Of a stretch of 64,000 nucleotides of DNA, positions 24,912 through 33,624 are shown one piece after another. Origin of the DNA: Allomuricauda sp. TMED12 (lineage in GTDB: Bacteria; Bacteroidota; Bacteroidia; Flavobacteriales; Flavobacteriaceae). The first letter of the stretch is position 1; every line of letters begins with the position of its first letter. The stretch covers positions 31,733 to 95,732 of the forward strand of contig NHBR02000079.1 of NCBI GenBank assembly GCA_002167435.2. The letters run 5' to 3'. The notes beneath the pieces were generated by a model. The model saw only the letters and a program-made list of their open reading frames with translations, made no database searches and was not told the DNA's origin. The translations under genes and the position numbers were made by a program.

Positions 24912-26786
24912 TTATTTTATAGGAATAGTAATAATGACTTTGGTTCCCAAGGATGCCTTATTATTATCGAATTTATCTATTATCTCCACTTCTCCAGATC
25001 CAAATTGCCAGAATTCCAATCTAGCAATGGTAATATTCAAACCTCTTGATTTTCTTTTGCTGCCATAGGGCCTTTTTGGTTGATTGCTACTATTTCTTCC
25101 TATCCCGGTATCATCAATAATACACATAATGGCATTTTTTGATTTTTTGAAAGATACATGTAGTTTTTTTACCCCTTGTTTTTTGGGTAGAAGACCATGC
25201 AATATTGCATTTTCAACAAATGGTTGGGAAATCATAAATGGAATTTCTATTTCGTCAATTGCAAGTTGTTCTTCAATTTCCAGGGTATACGAAAAAGCAT
25301 TGTCAAAACGAAGCGATTCCAATTCCAGATAGTCTTTCAGCATTTTTGTTTCTTCTTCCAACGTGGCGTACAACTCAATGGAGCTTTCCAGAACATTTCT
25401 GGCAAGACGACTGAATTTTCTCAAATAATTAAGTGCGATTGAGTTTTTTCCAGTTAGAATCAAATGCTGAATTGACGCCAAAGCATTAAAAATGAAATGG
25501 GGACTGATCTGTGCCATTAAGGCCTTGTTCTTGTTGAGCAGAGCTTCTTGTTCAAAATTCAACCTTTCTATATGCTCAAGAAAGAGTTTATAAATTAAGG
25601 CAAAAGCAAAAATTATGATTTCAATTGTTGAGCCAATGTATAGGGGGACTTTATTATAATAACCCATTGGGTCCGCATCACCTTTCAAATAAAAATGCAC
25701 CCCTGTACCAATCATAAATGGAGTGACTCCCAAAACAAAAAGATAATACACTAATTTTTTGGTCTTTATCAAAACATAGACGACAAACAATGTGGAAAAT
25801 ATTGAGTCCCATATGGGAAGTACTTTCATAAGGTGAATATGGGCCATATAGTTGTCAAAAAAGTAATAAGCAAAATCAACCAAAAGGAAAATAATATGGA
25901 GGTATATTGAAAACAACGCAATATAGTACAGGAAACGATCTTCTTTTTTTAGATTCAAGTAGAAAAGGGCAAACAACAGATATGCTATGCCTATGAAAAA
26001 GGTAATATCTTCGAACAACCAAACTTTGAAAAGGGGGTTGTTGGGCAAAAAATTATGAAAAAAAACATACTCATCCTTAATGGCATAGATGAGCATGAAC
26101 ATTGTGTACAAAGAATACATCAAAAACTCCCATCTTCTGAAATACCCAAAGAAAACGAGTATAATAATGGTCATGAGCCCAGCAATCCCAACGAAGATAT
26201 AGCTGTAAAGAAATTGCTCCGTATCATTCCAAGATAAAAGGTCTTTGATGGAAACCTTGGTGTATCCAAACTTCCAGTTCTTCAGGTTTTCTATAAATAG
26301 AACCCGTTTTGTTTTTAGGAAGAGATAACGACCATTGATAATATAATTGGAGTCAACCCGTGTTTCCGAAAAATATTTGGCAGATTTTATTTGATTTCCA
26401 GCAGTATTGTTGTCAAATCTTCCGATGGCTTTTTTAGAAATCATTTGATTACCCCAATAAAACAGCTCAGCATGGTCGAAACTGTTGTATACCAAATACC
26501 AAGTATTGCCACTTGTAAGGAAAGGCAACTCTTTCCCTAAATCCAATCTTATCCAAAAGATATCCTTTGGATGGGTTTTTTCTGAATGATCTGTAATGGG
26601 GGCAAATAAGGTTGTATCCTTTAAAATGTCATTAATTGTAAGGCTATCGTTCCGTGTCACAAATATTTCAAAAGGTATTTGACCCTCCACAAAGGAGAAA
26701 TCGCCTTTTGTTTGGGCCAAACTCAAAAAGCCAATAAAAATAAAAGTAACAACAAGAGTTTTTTTCCACACTCCTTCCATCCTCAT
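24912..26786 (-). CDS. 7TM sensor histidine kinase, LytS family
   Basis: The 624-residue protein has a signal peptide, a periplasmic 7TMR-DISM extracellular-like domain (about 30-180), seven membrane helices (about 190-390) and a LytS-type kinase core. The kinase has the phospho-acceptor region SPHFIFNALASIQHLIL, the N box FVENAILHGL, the G box DDTGIGRN and GLNITIARL. It senses an extracellular ligand and signals to a LytTR-type regulator that is not in this window. A second in-frame ATG lies 6 bp downstream of the chosen start. Confidence 0.9.
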   Translation of the reverse strand: MRMEGVWKKTLVVTFIFIGFLSLAQTKGDFSFVEGQIPFEIFVTRNDSLTINDILKDTTLFAPITDHSEKTHPKDIFWIRLDLGKELPFLTSGNTWYLVYNSFDHAELFYWGNQMISKKAIGRFDNNTAGNQIKSAKYFSETRVDSNYIINGRYLFLKTKRVLFIENLKNWKFGYTKVSIKDLLSWNDTEQFLYSYIFVGIAGLMTIIILVFFGYFRRWEFLMYSLYTMFMLIYAIKDEYVFFHNFLPNNPLFKVWLFEDITFFIGIAYLLFALFYLNLKKEDRFLYYIALFSIYLHIIFLLVDFAYYFFDNYMAHIHLMKVLPIWDSIFSTLFVVYVLIKTKKLVYYLFVLGVTPFMIGTGVHFYLKGDADPMGYYNKVPLYIGSTIEIIIFAFALIYKLFLEHIERLNFEQEALLNKNKALMAQISPHFIFNALASIQHLILTGKNSIALNYLRKFSRLARNVLESSIELYATLEEETKMLKDYLELESLRFDNAFSYTLEIEEQLAIDEIEIPFMISQPFVENAILHGLLPKKQGVKKLHVSFKKSKNAIMCIIDDTGIGRNSSNQPKRPYGSKRKSRGLNITIARLEFWQFGSGEVEIIDKFDNNKASLGTKVIITIPIK

Positions 26787-26928
26787 GTGAAACCGATCTG
26801 TAATAGCCTTGACTATTGTTTGTATTGATTAAATCTTGTGCTTGGGTAGTAAAATAGGTGTTAAATACCACCACACATGGGTTTATATTTACCTCAAAAT
26901 ACTAAAAATTTATAAATGAACAACATAT

Positions 26929-26959
26929 AAAAAAAGTGCCCTACATAAACAGGACACTT
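26929..26959 (-). terminator. Rho-independent terminator of the sigma factor/beta-barrel operon
   Basis: On the minus strand AAGTGTCC pairs with GGGCACTT (one G-U pair) and runs into a T tract. A second small hairpin (GATTGCC/GGCAATC, 26964-26983) lies between it and the stop codon at 27006. Confidence 0.7.
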
Positions 26960-27005
26960 GATTGATTGCCTAAAGGGGCAATCTTCCTAACCAACTTCTT
27001 TTATA

Positions 27006-28451
27006 TTAGAACCTAAAACTAAAACCGCTATAAACCCCGATTGAATAGGGTTGAAAGTTGCCCGAAACATTGGAAAACGTGTTTAATTGATACTTGAAGA
27101 CCGGTTCAACATTGATTTTAATCTTTGGAGAAAACCTATAATTGAGACCCATGCCCACATTGGCACTAAAGTTTAAGGAATTTATATTGTTGGCCTCGCC
27201 GATTTCGGTCACTAAAGTGTTGGATTCCAACAAAACTGAATTATCCACCAAAAAGAGGGAGCTAAAGCCACCGATAAGGTCAACACCAAACTTTTTGTCC
27301 AAAACAGCATAGTTTACCTCTAAAGGAACCTCGATATAGCCAAGTTGCTGAAGCATTTTACCATCTAGTGACGGGACGCTGTTCAACGCCACTTCTTTGG
27401 ATAAGGTAGATGGAGAAGCTTTTGCGGATTCCCTGCTTTCCACCACTAAGGTTGATGAATTCGGGTTGTAATCTATATTGGAAATTTTATCTCCTGATGC
27501 TGCGCGTAAGGTAGAAGAGAACAGTACATCATTGGTACTATATCCAAAATTTACTCGGTGTACCCCCGAACGTATCTTTAGTTTTTGTCCTACTTCATAA
27601 GAAACGGTAAGCCCATAACTTAAATTAAGATTACCGGATTTTGAGTTTGAGGAAAAATCCGGACCAATTGGGGAGCCGTCCCCGGAAGCATCAAAATAAA
27701 CAGGGGCCAGAGAAGGCCCAACGGACCATTTGCCTGGTTTGTTTTTGTCGGCCACTTTATCTAAATCCTCTTGCTCTTTAATTGCATCATAAATCGATTG
27801 TTCCCCAACGTTGTCCTTTGTCTCTTCATGGATCGCTATGGCTTCCTCTGAGTTTGAAGTAGTAGCAATTGCTTGTTTACCGTTAGACTCATTACTGTTG
27901 TTGTTCGGGATAATCGATGGGTTGTTTTTGGCAACCTCATTGTTGTCGGAAAAAAGAGATTCCGATTGCTCTAAACTAACCGCTTCTTTGTCCCGAATGG
28001 GTAGAGTATTCTTTTGTGGGCTCGACGAGATGCTTGTGGCAACTTCTGTTTTGTTGCCAGAGGTGTTCAAATTGTTGTTTTCAACGTAGCTTTCTTTTTC
28101 CACAAATTCCCCACTACTGATTTCATTGTCCGAATCCCTGGACAGGGAAGGAGAATCGAAATTATCTGCACCCTCTTCGGCATCATTGGTCGATTCGGGG
28201 GAGGTTATGTTCTCACTATCGGAAATAATCTGTTGTTTTACAGGCTCTTCTGCAAATGGATTGATTGTTAGCAGCAATATTGCAAGAGCAGCTGCCACAC
28301 CGCCAAGGCTCCACCAAAATGGAATTATACGCTTCTTTTGTTTTTTGTTGTCCAAAGAGTGTTCAATGGCATCCCAAACCTTTTGGTCCGGAACCTCTTG
28401 AAAGTCCCGAAATCGTTCTTTGAACAATTGCTCTAAATTCTTTTTCCCCAT
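27006..28451 (-). CDS. Outer-membrane beta-barrel protein with anti-sigma-like N-terminus
   Basis: The 481-residue protein starts with a cytosolic helical segment (about 1-45; LEQLFKERFRDFQEVPDQKVWDAIEHSL), then one membrane helix (WWSLGGVAAALAILLLTI). A long Ser/Asn/Glu-rich linker (about 70-230) follows. The C-terminal part (about 245-481) looks like an OmpA/PorT-type beta-barrel ending in GFSFRF, with the terminal Phe typical of outer-membrane proteins. The gene starts 11 bp after an ECF-type sigma factor, in the position of an anti-sigma factor. How one chain serves both membranes is unclear. Confidence 0.8.
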   Translation of the reverse strand: MGKKNLEQLFKERFRDFQEVPDQKVWDAIEHSLDNKKQKKRIIPFWWSLGGVAAALAILLLTINPFAEEPVKQQIISDSENITSPESTNDAEEGADNFDSPSLSRDSDNEISSGEFVEKESYVENNNLNTSGNKTEVATSISSSPQKNTLPIRDKEAVSLEQSESLFSDNNEVAKNNPSIIPNNNSNESNGKQAIATTSNSEEAIAIHEETKDNVGEQSIYDAIKEQEDLDKVADKNKPGKWSVGPSLAPVYFDASGDGSPIGPDFSSNSKSGNLNLSYGLTVSYEVGQKLKIRSGVHRVNFGYSTNDVLFSSTLRAASGDKISNIDYNPNSSTLVVESRESAKASPSTLSKEVALNSVPSLDGKMLQQLGYIEVPLEVNYAVLDKKFGVDLIGGFSSLFLVDNSVLLESNTLVTEIGEANNINSLNFSANVGMGLNYRFSPKIKINVEPVFKYQLNTFSNVSGNFQPYSIGVYSGFSFRF

Positions 28452-28462
28452 GATCGTTCTAT

Positions 28463-28993
28463 TTAAGCAATGTTAATTTTTGTTTTCTCAATTTTATCTC
28501 TCAAAATGGCTTTGGCCCTTGCCAAATTCGATTTTGAAGTTCCTGTGGATGTCCCCAACATCTCACCGATTTCTTTGTGGCTATAACCGTCCAGTACATA
28601 GAGGTTAAATGTTAACCTGTATTTATGTGGAAGTTCTTGAATGTACCCCAATAATGTAGACAGACTTATATCCGTGTCCTCTGTATCTACTTCTACCTCA
28701 TCTTCGGTATTTTCCGATACCACATTGAGGTATTGGTCTTTTCTATATTTCTGAAGTACAGTATTTACCGTTATCCTTTTGATCCAACCTTCAAAAGATC
28801 CTTTAAAATTAAACTGATGGACTTTGTCGAATATGGTCATAAAACTATCGTGCAGATTATCTTCTGCCTCCGTTTTATTCCGAGAATACTTGAGGCACAT
28901 ACCGAAAAGAATACCGGAATATCTCCGGTATAGCTCAGCTTGCGCCTGTCGGTTTCCCTTTTGACAGTTATGTATCAGTTCATCAAGATCCAA
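28463..28993 (-). CDS. RNA polymerase sigma-70 family (ECF-type) sigma factor
   Basis: The 176-residue protein has sigma region 2 (about 10-80; RYSGILFGMCLKYSRNKTEAEDNLHDSFMTIF) and region 4 (about 115-170; LPHKYRLTFNLYVLDGYSHKEIGEMLGTSTGTSKSNLARAK). It is followed by the anti-sigma-like beta-barrel protein and preceded by a lipoprotein gene 28 bp upstream. This suggests an envelope-signal module. The signal and regulon are not known. Confidence 0.93.
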   Translation of the reverse strand: MDLDELIHNCQKGNRQAQAELYRRYSGILFGMCLKYSRNKTEAEDNLHDSFMTIFDKVHQFNFKGSFEGWIKRITVNTVLQKYRKDQYLNVVSENTEDEVEVDTEDTDISLSTLLGYIQELPHKYRLTFNLYVLDGYSHKEIGEMLGTSTGTSKSNLARAKAILRDKIEKTKINIA

Positions 28994-29021
28994 ATGTTGG
29001 TCAATTCTGGATTGTTGCTAT

Positions 29022-29465
29022 CTAATTTGTGGGTGCCCCTTCCTCGGCTATCGGTACGGTATACTCCAAATATGTGGCATTGCCATCGGCATCATCACCC
29101 GCATAAAACCTAAAAGTGTACTCTTCGGTATAAATTACATTAAATTTTAAAGTGGCCACAACTTCTTCTATGGCCTGGGTACAAGCTCGGTTTTCGTCCG
29201 TGAGCACTGAACCTATCACTACAACATCCCGACCGGTTACAGAGGTTTGTACCACATCAAAACCTTCAAAAAAAGTACAGCCGTTAGGCCTTTGGTAAGT
29301 TACTTCAATATCGTAAGTTTTACCAAATTCAAAAAATTCAGGTACATCGGCCTCAATTGTATTTAAGGCAGTAAAGTAAAAATTGGGGGAATCATCGTCC
29401 ACCTCACAAGATATGAACCATGAGCATGCCACAATTAACATAAAGGGCATTAGCACTTTTTTCAT
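29022..29465 (-). CDS. Hypothetical lipoprotein upstream of the sigma factor
   Basis: The 147-residue product has a lipoprotein signal (ACSWFISCEVDD, Cys near residue 20), an Asp-rich linker and a beta-rich body with two further Cys. I do not recognise the family. It is transcribed toward the sigma factor/beta-barrel pair with a 28-bp gap and may belong to the same operon. Confidence 0.75.
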   Translation of the reverse strand: MKKVLMPFMLIVACSWFISCEVDDDSPNFYFTALNTIEADVPEFFEFGKTYDIEVTYQRPNGCTFFEGFDVVQTSVTGRDVVVIGSVLTDENRACTQAIEEVVATLKFNVIYTEEYTFRFYAGDDADGNATYLEYTVPIAEEGAPTN

Positions 29466-29565
29466 AATAAAAATCCTTTTTATCCCTTAGATGTGCAGCA
29501 CAGACAAGGGTTGCGTAGGATTTTCACAACCAAAAGTTAATCTACCCAAAAAATCGTTTAAAAGG

Positions 29566-30573
29566 TTATTCGCTTACCGCTGAGATTGCTTCCCTTATTT
29601 TATCCTCCAATTCATCGGATAGTTCTGGGTTGTCCATCAGTAGTGATTTTACGGCATCTCTTCCTTGCCCCAATTTGGTGTCCCCATAACTGAACCAAGA
29701 ACCACTTTTCTTGACAATTTCATAAGCAACTCCCAAATCGAGTATTTCTCCGATTTTGGATATTCCTTCTCCATACATAATATCGAACTCTGCAGTTCTA
29801 AATGGTGGAGCGACCTTGTTCTTCACAACTTTTACGCGGGTTTTGTTACCTTGAACATCCCCGTCCGTATTTTTGATCTGGGTAGATCTTCTAATATCCA
29901 ATCTTACCGAAGCGTAAAATTTTAAGGCATTACCACCGGTGGTGGTTTCCGGATTCCCGAACATTACCCCTATTTTTTCCCGTAACTGGTTGATGAAGAT
30001 TACGGTACATTTTGTCTTGCTTATGGTGGAGGTCAACTTTCTTAATGCCTGTGACATTAAACGAGCATGTAATCCCATTTTGGAGTCACCCATTTCACCT
30101 TCGATCTCGCTTTTTGGAGTTAGCGCCGCTACGGAATCCACTATTACGATATCAATGGCGCCGGAACGTATCAAGTTTTCTGTAATTTCCAAAGCTTGTT
30201 CCCCATGGTCGGGCTGAGAAATAATTAAGTTATCGATATCAACACCCAACTTTTTGGCATAAAAACGATCAAAAGCATGTTCTGCATCAATAAAAGCGGC
30301 TATTCCACCGGCTTTTTGAGCTTCTGCAATAGCATGTAAGGTCAAAGTGGTTTTACCAGAAGATTCTGGACCGTATATTTCAACCACTCTTCCTCTGGGG
30401 TAACCTCCAACGCCCAGGGCAATATCCAATCCCAATGAGCCAGAAGGAATAACCTCTACATCTTCAACGACACTGTCCCCCATTTTCATGACAGCACCTT
30501 TACCATAGGTTTTGTCCAATTTATCAAGTGTAAGTTTAAGGGCTTTTAATTTTGCTTCTTTTTCTTTGCTCAT
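29566..30573 (-). CDS. recA: Recombinase RecA
   Basis: The 335-residue protein binds single-stranded DNA and drives homologous recombination and the SOS response. Walker A is GPESSGKTT near residue 67; [14 protein letters not shown] and the L1/L2 loop regions are present. Length is normal with a short acidic C-terminus. It is read away from trhO. Confidence 0.98.
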   Translation of the reverse strand: MSKEKEAKLKALKLTLDKLDKTYGKGAVMKMGDSVVEDVEVIPSGSLGLDIALGVGGYPRGRVVEIYGPESSGKTTLTLHAIAEAQKAGGIAAFIDAEHAFDRFYAKKLGVDIDNLIISQPDHGEQALEITENLIRSGAIDIVIVDSVAALTPKSEIEGEMGDSKMGLHARLMSQALRKLTSTISKTKCTVIFINQLREKIGVMFGNPETTTGGNALKFYASVRLDIRRSTQIKNTDGDVQGNKTRVKVVKNKVAPPFRTAEFDIMYGEGISKIGEILDLGVAYEIVKKSGSWFSYGDTKLGQGRDAVKSLLMDNPELSDELEDKIREAISAVSE

Positions 30574-30594
30574 GGTAAAAAACGATTAGGAAGG

Positions 30595-30626
30595 CTAAAA
30601 TACCATTTCTTTCAACATGCCACAAA
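30595..30626 (-). promoter_or_regulatory. Candidate recA promoter
   Basis: On the minus strand TTTG (30623-30626) is followed after 20 bp by TATTTTAG (30595-30602), one base off TAnnTTTG. The ATG lies 21 bp downstream. I see no obvious SOS box. Confidence 0.45.
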
Positions 30627-30727
30627 GGCCACGCAACCTTTTTAATAACATTACATCTTAAGCATACTAACTCATCTTTATAGAGCTTATAACAGCTCAC
30701 AATTGCTAGAAAGAAGAAAATTCAGCT

Positions 30728-30793
30728 ATGAAAAAGAGAAAGTGGATTAAAGGGGCCGATCATAAGGCCCTTTTGATTTACTCTCCCTTCTAA
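30728..30793 (+). other. 21-codon open frame overlapping a hairpin upstream of trhO
   Basis: ATG at 30728 encodes MKKRKWIKGADHKALLIYSPF before TAA. Its middle forms a hairpin (AAAGGGGCC pairing with GGCCCTTT, one bulge) followed by TTTTGATTT. It could be a terminator with a chance open frame, or a small leader unit. Low confidence that it is translated. Confidence 0.2.
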
Positions 30794-30805
30794 TTCCTAT
30801 CTTTG
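30771..30805 (+). promoter_or_regulatory. Candidate promoter for trhO
   Basis: TTTTG (30771-30775), a 22-bp spacer, then TATCTTTG (30798-30805), a full match to TAnnTTTG. The ATG of trhO is 44 bp downstream. Confidence 0.6.
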
Positions 30806-30849
30806 CGGCAAATTTCAAAGAACCATTCTTTAACTTAATCAAGTATAGC

Positions 30850-31881
30850 ATGCAACTGTACAACACATTAAGTGCAAAAGAAAGGGAAGCTCTTATTGAG
30901 GAAGCTGGAAAAGAGCGGCTTACCATCTCTTTCTATAAATATGCACATATAGGCAACCCTCAAATTTTGAGGAACCATCTTTTCTTGACTTGGAACGACA
31001 TGGACGTTCTCGGTCGAATTTACGTAGCTCATGAAGGAATAAATGCTCAACTTTCGGTTCCCGCAGAAAACTTTAACGTTTTTAAGGAGCATTTGGATGG
31101 TATATCATTTTTGGAAAATGTAAGATTGAATATCGCCATTGAACATGATGATAAATCATTTTTGAAGTTAAAAGTGAAGGTTCGTAAAAAGATTGTGGCC
31201 GATGGGTTGAACGACGCCACTTTTGATGTCACAAACAAAGGAATCCATGTGGGTGCGGAACAGTTCAATGAACTTATTGAAGACCCAGACACCGTTTTGG
31301 TGGATATGAGAAACCATTACGAAAGCGAGATAGGCCATTTTAAGAATGCCGTGACACCCGATGTGGATACTTTTCGTGATTCTTTGGACATTATTGAGCA
31401 AGATTTGGCCGAGTACAAAGAGGACAAAAAATTGGTGATGTACTGCACAGGTGGTATTCGTTGCGAAAAAGCCAGTGCCTATTACAAACACAAAGGCTTC
31501 AAAAATGTGTTTCAGCTGGAAGGAGGAATCATAGAATACACCCGCCAAGTGAACGATAAAAACTTGGAAAATAAATTTATGGGCAAAAACTTTGTTTTTG
31601 ACCACAGGAGAGGGGAGCGTATTTCCAATGAGGTGATTGCACATTGCCATCAATGCGGCAAACCTTGCGACACCCATGTGAACTGTGCTAATGAAGCTTG
31701 TCATTTGCTTTTTATCCAATGCGAGGAATGTGCCGAAAAAATGAATAATTGCTGCTCTGTGGATTGCATGGAAGTACATGCATTGCCGTATGAGGAACAA
31801 AAACGTTTGCGAAAAGGTAAGAGGGCCAGCAACAAAATATTCAAAAAAGGGCGTTCACCTGTATTGAAATACAAAAATTAG
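30850..31881 (+). CDS. trhO: tRNA uridine hydroxylase, rhodanese-related (TrhO)
   Basis: The 343-residue protein belongs to the YceA/TrhO family, which hydroxylates U34 of tRNA with oxygen. It has an N-terminal TrhO domain, a central rhodanese domain with the active-site Cys in YCTGGIRCEKAS, and a C-terminal Cys-rich zinc-binding part (CHQCGKPCDTHVNC, CEECAEKMNNCC). Length matches Bacteroidota members. Confidence 0.92.
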   Translation: MQLYNTLSAKEREALIEEAGKERLTISFYKYAHIGNPQILRNHLFLTWNDMDVLGRIYVAHEGINAQLSVPAENFNVFKEHLDGISFLENVRLNIAIEHDDKSFLKLKVKVRKKIVADGLNDATFDVTNKGIHVGAEQFNELIEDPDTVLVDMRNHYESEIGHFKNAVTPDVDTFRDSLDIIEQDLAEYKEDKKLVMYCTGGIRCEKASAYYKHKGFKNVFQLEGGIIEYTRQVNDKNLENKFMGKNFVFDHRRGERISNEVIAHCHQCGKPCDTHVNCANEACHLLFIQCEECAEKMNNCCSVDCMEVHALPYEEQKRLRKGKRASNKIFKKGRSPVLKYKN

Positions 31882-31982
31882 TATTTCACTGCTGCAACAA
31901 ATTGTAGTATATTTACGCTAGTAATTTTTATGAACCCTTTTTAAGGAAGTGCTTTAAGTTTCCTTAAATCAAGATATTAAAT

Positions 31983-33143
31983 ATGGCGTGTAGCAGTTGT
32001 TCAACCGGCAAGGATGGACAACCGCGTGGTTGCAAGAACAATGGAACTTGTGGCACTGATGGTTGTAATAAGCTAACGGTCTTTGACTGGCTTTCCAATA
32101 TGTCGTTGCCCAACGGTCAAAAACCTTTTGATTGCGTTGAGGTACGTTTCAAGAATAGTAGAAAGGAGTTCTTTAGGAATTCGGAGAATCTCACATTGTG
32201 CATTGGGGATGTAGTGGCCACTCAGGCCAAGTCTGGACACGATGTTGGGGTAGTGACCTTGACCGGGGAACTTGTTCGAATCCAAATGAAACGCAAAAAA
32301 GTATCTCCCGATGATAAAACCATTCCAAAAATTTATAGAAAGGCCTCCCAGCGGGATATTGATATTTGGCAAAAATGCAGGGACAGGGAAGAGGAGATAA
32401 AGAAACGCTCCAGAGAAATAGCTATCTCTCTAAAGCTTCAAATGAAGTTGAGCGATGTAGAATTTCAAGGAGACGGTTCCAAAGCCACATTTTACTACAC
32501 CGCAGAAGACCGAGTGGACTTTAGGCAGTTGATCAAGGATATGGCCAAAGCCTTTGGTATTCGGATTGAAATGCGTCAAATCGGTTACCGACAAGAGGCT
32601 CAGCGTTTGGGAGGAATCGGTTCCTGTGGTCGTGAACTTTGCTGCTCAACATGGTTGACAGATTTTAGATCAGTCAGTACCGCATCTGCCCGATACCAAC
32701 AATTGGCCTTGAACCCTCAGAAATTGGCAGGTCAATGTGGTAAACTAAAATGTTGCCTCAACTACGAGCTGGACATGTACTTGGAAGCGCTCAAGAATTT
32801 CCCGCCCTCCGATTGTAAGCTTAAAACACAAAAAGGATTGGCCTTTTGTCAAAAAGCGGATATTTTTAAGGAAACCCTTTGGTTCTCCTACAAAGATGAA
32901 CCCGCGACTTGGCACACCCTGTCCAAAGATCAAGTATTGGAAATATTGGAGCGAAACAAGAAAAATGAAAAAGTTGCGAGTTTAGAGGAATATGCCGCGG
33001 ATAATATAGAGGAAGAAAAAACAACTTTTGAAAATGTAGTGGGCCAAGACAGCCTTACCCGCTTTGATAGACCCAAGAATAAAAAGCGAAGAAAGAAAAA
33101 ACGTAGAAAGCCAAAATCTAAAGCATCCTCCAATGCGAAATAA
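31983..33143 (+). CDS. ricT: RicT/PSP1 family protein
   Basis: The 386-residue protein has a Cys-rich N-terminus, a PSP1 C-terminal-type core (about 60-270) with GIGSCGRELCCSTWL and CGKLKCCLNYE, and a very basic tail (KKRRKKKRRKPKSK). In Bacillus, RicT helps RNA maturation with RicA and RicF, which have no counterparts here. In Bacteroidota it is commonly next to gldH, which it overlaps by 11 bp. Confidence 0.88.
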   Translation: MACSSCSTGKDGQPRGCKNNGTCGTDGCNKLTVFDWLSNMSLPNGQKPFDCVEVRFKNSRKEFFRNSENLTLCIGDVVATQAKSGHDVGVVTLTGELVRIQMKRKKVSPDDKTIPKIYRKASQRDIDIWQKCRDREEEIKKRSREIAISLKLQMKLSDVEFQGDGSKATFYYTAEDRVDFRQLIKDMAKAFGIRIEMRQIGYRQEAQRLGGIGSCGRELCCSTWLTDFRSVSTASARYQQLALNPQKLAGQCGKLKCCLNYELDMYLEALKNFPPSDCKLKTQKGLAFCQKADIFKETLWFSYKDEPATWHTLSKDQVLEILERNKKNEKVASLEEYAADNIEEEKTTFENVVGQDSLTRFDRPKNKKRRKKKRRKPKSKASSNAK

Positions 33144-33624
33144 ATTTTTGTTTCTATTCATTACAGTTCTTGCATTATCATCCTGTAATGAGTTGTTGGT
33201 CTATTCCGATTATAAACCCATCAAAGAAGGGAAATGGGAGATGGGCCAAGGGGTAGGTTTTCAATTTTCCGAACTGGATTCCACGGAAACATATAATATG
33301 TTCATCAACATAAGAAACGATGACACTTTTGCCTTCAGCAATTTATTTTTGATTACTGAGTTAGAATATCCGAGCGGCAATACCGTTAAGGATACGTTGG
33401 AATATAGAATGGCCGAACCCGGCGGCGAATGGTTGGGAAAAGGAATGGGAGGTGTCAAGGAAAACAAACTTTGGTACAAGGAAAAGATCGATTTTCCGAA
33501 TTCTGGCGTATATAAAGTGAATATCTCCCATGCCATGCGCAAAAATGGCGATGTGGAAGGCCTTCATGTTTTAGAAGGAGTAACAGATGTTGGTTTGGAA
33601 ATAGAAAAAGCACCCAAATTATAA
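33133..33624 (+). CDS. gldH: Gliding motility lipoprotein GldH
   Basis: The 163-residue lipoprotein has the lipobox VLALSSCNE with Cys near residue 18 and a beta-rich body ending VGLEIEKAPKL. GldH is needed for gliding and T9SS function in Flavobacteria. ATG 33133 (MRNKFLFLF) gives a proper signal peptide; the longer frame from 33064 lies over the ricT tail. It shares one base with the PBP1A start. Confidence 0.92.
   Translation: MRNKFLFLFITVLALSSCNELLVYSDYKPIKEGKWEMGQGVGFQFSELDSTETYNMFINIRNDDTFAFSNLFLITELEYPSGNTVKDTLEYRMAEPGGEWLGKGMGGVKENKLWYKEKIDFPNSGVYKVNISHAMRKNGDVEGLHVLEGVTDVGLEIEKAPKL

Noticed and set aside
31168..31800. 210-codon open frame on the minus strand
   Set aside because: It lies wholly antisense to trhO, whose plus-strand protein has clear rhodanese and Cys-rich motifs. 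No independent family match.
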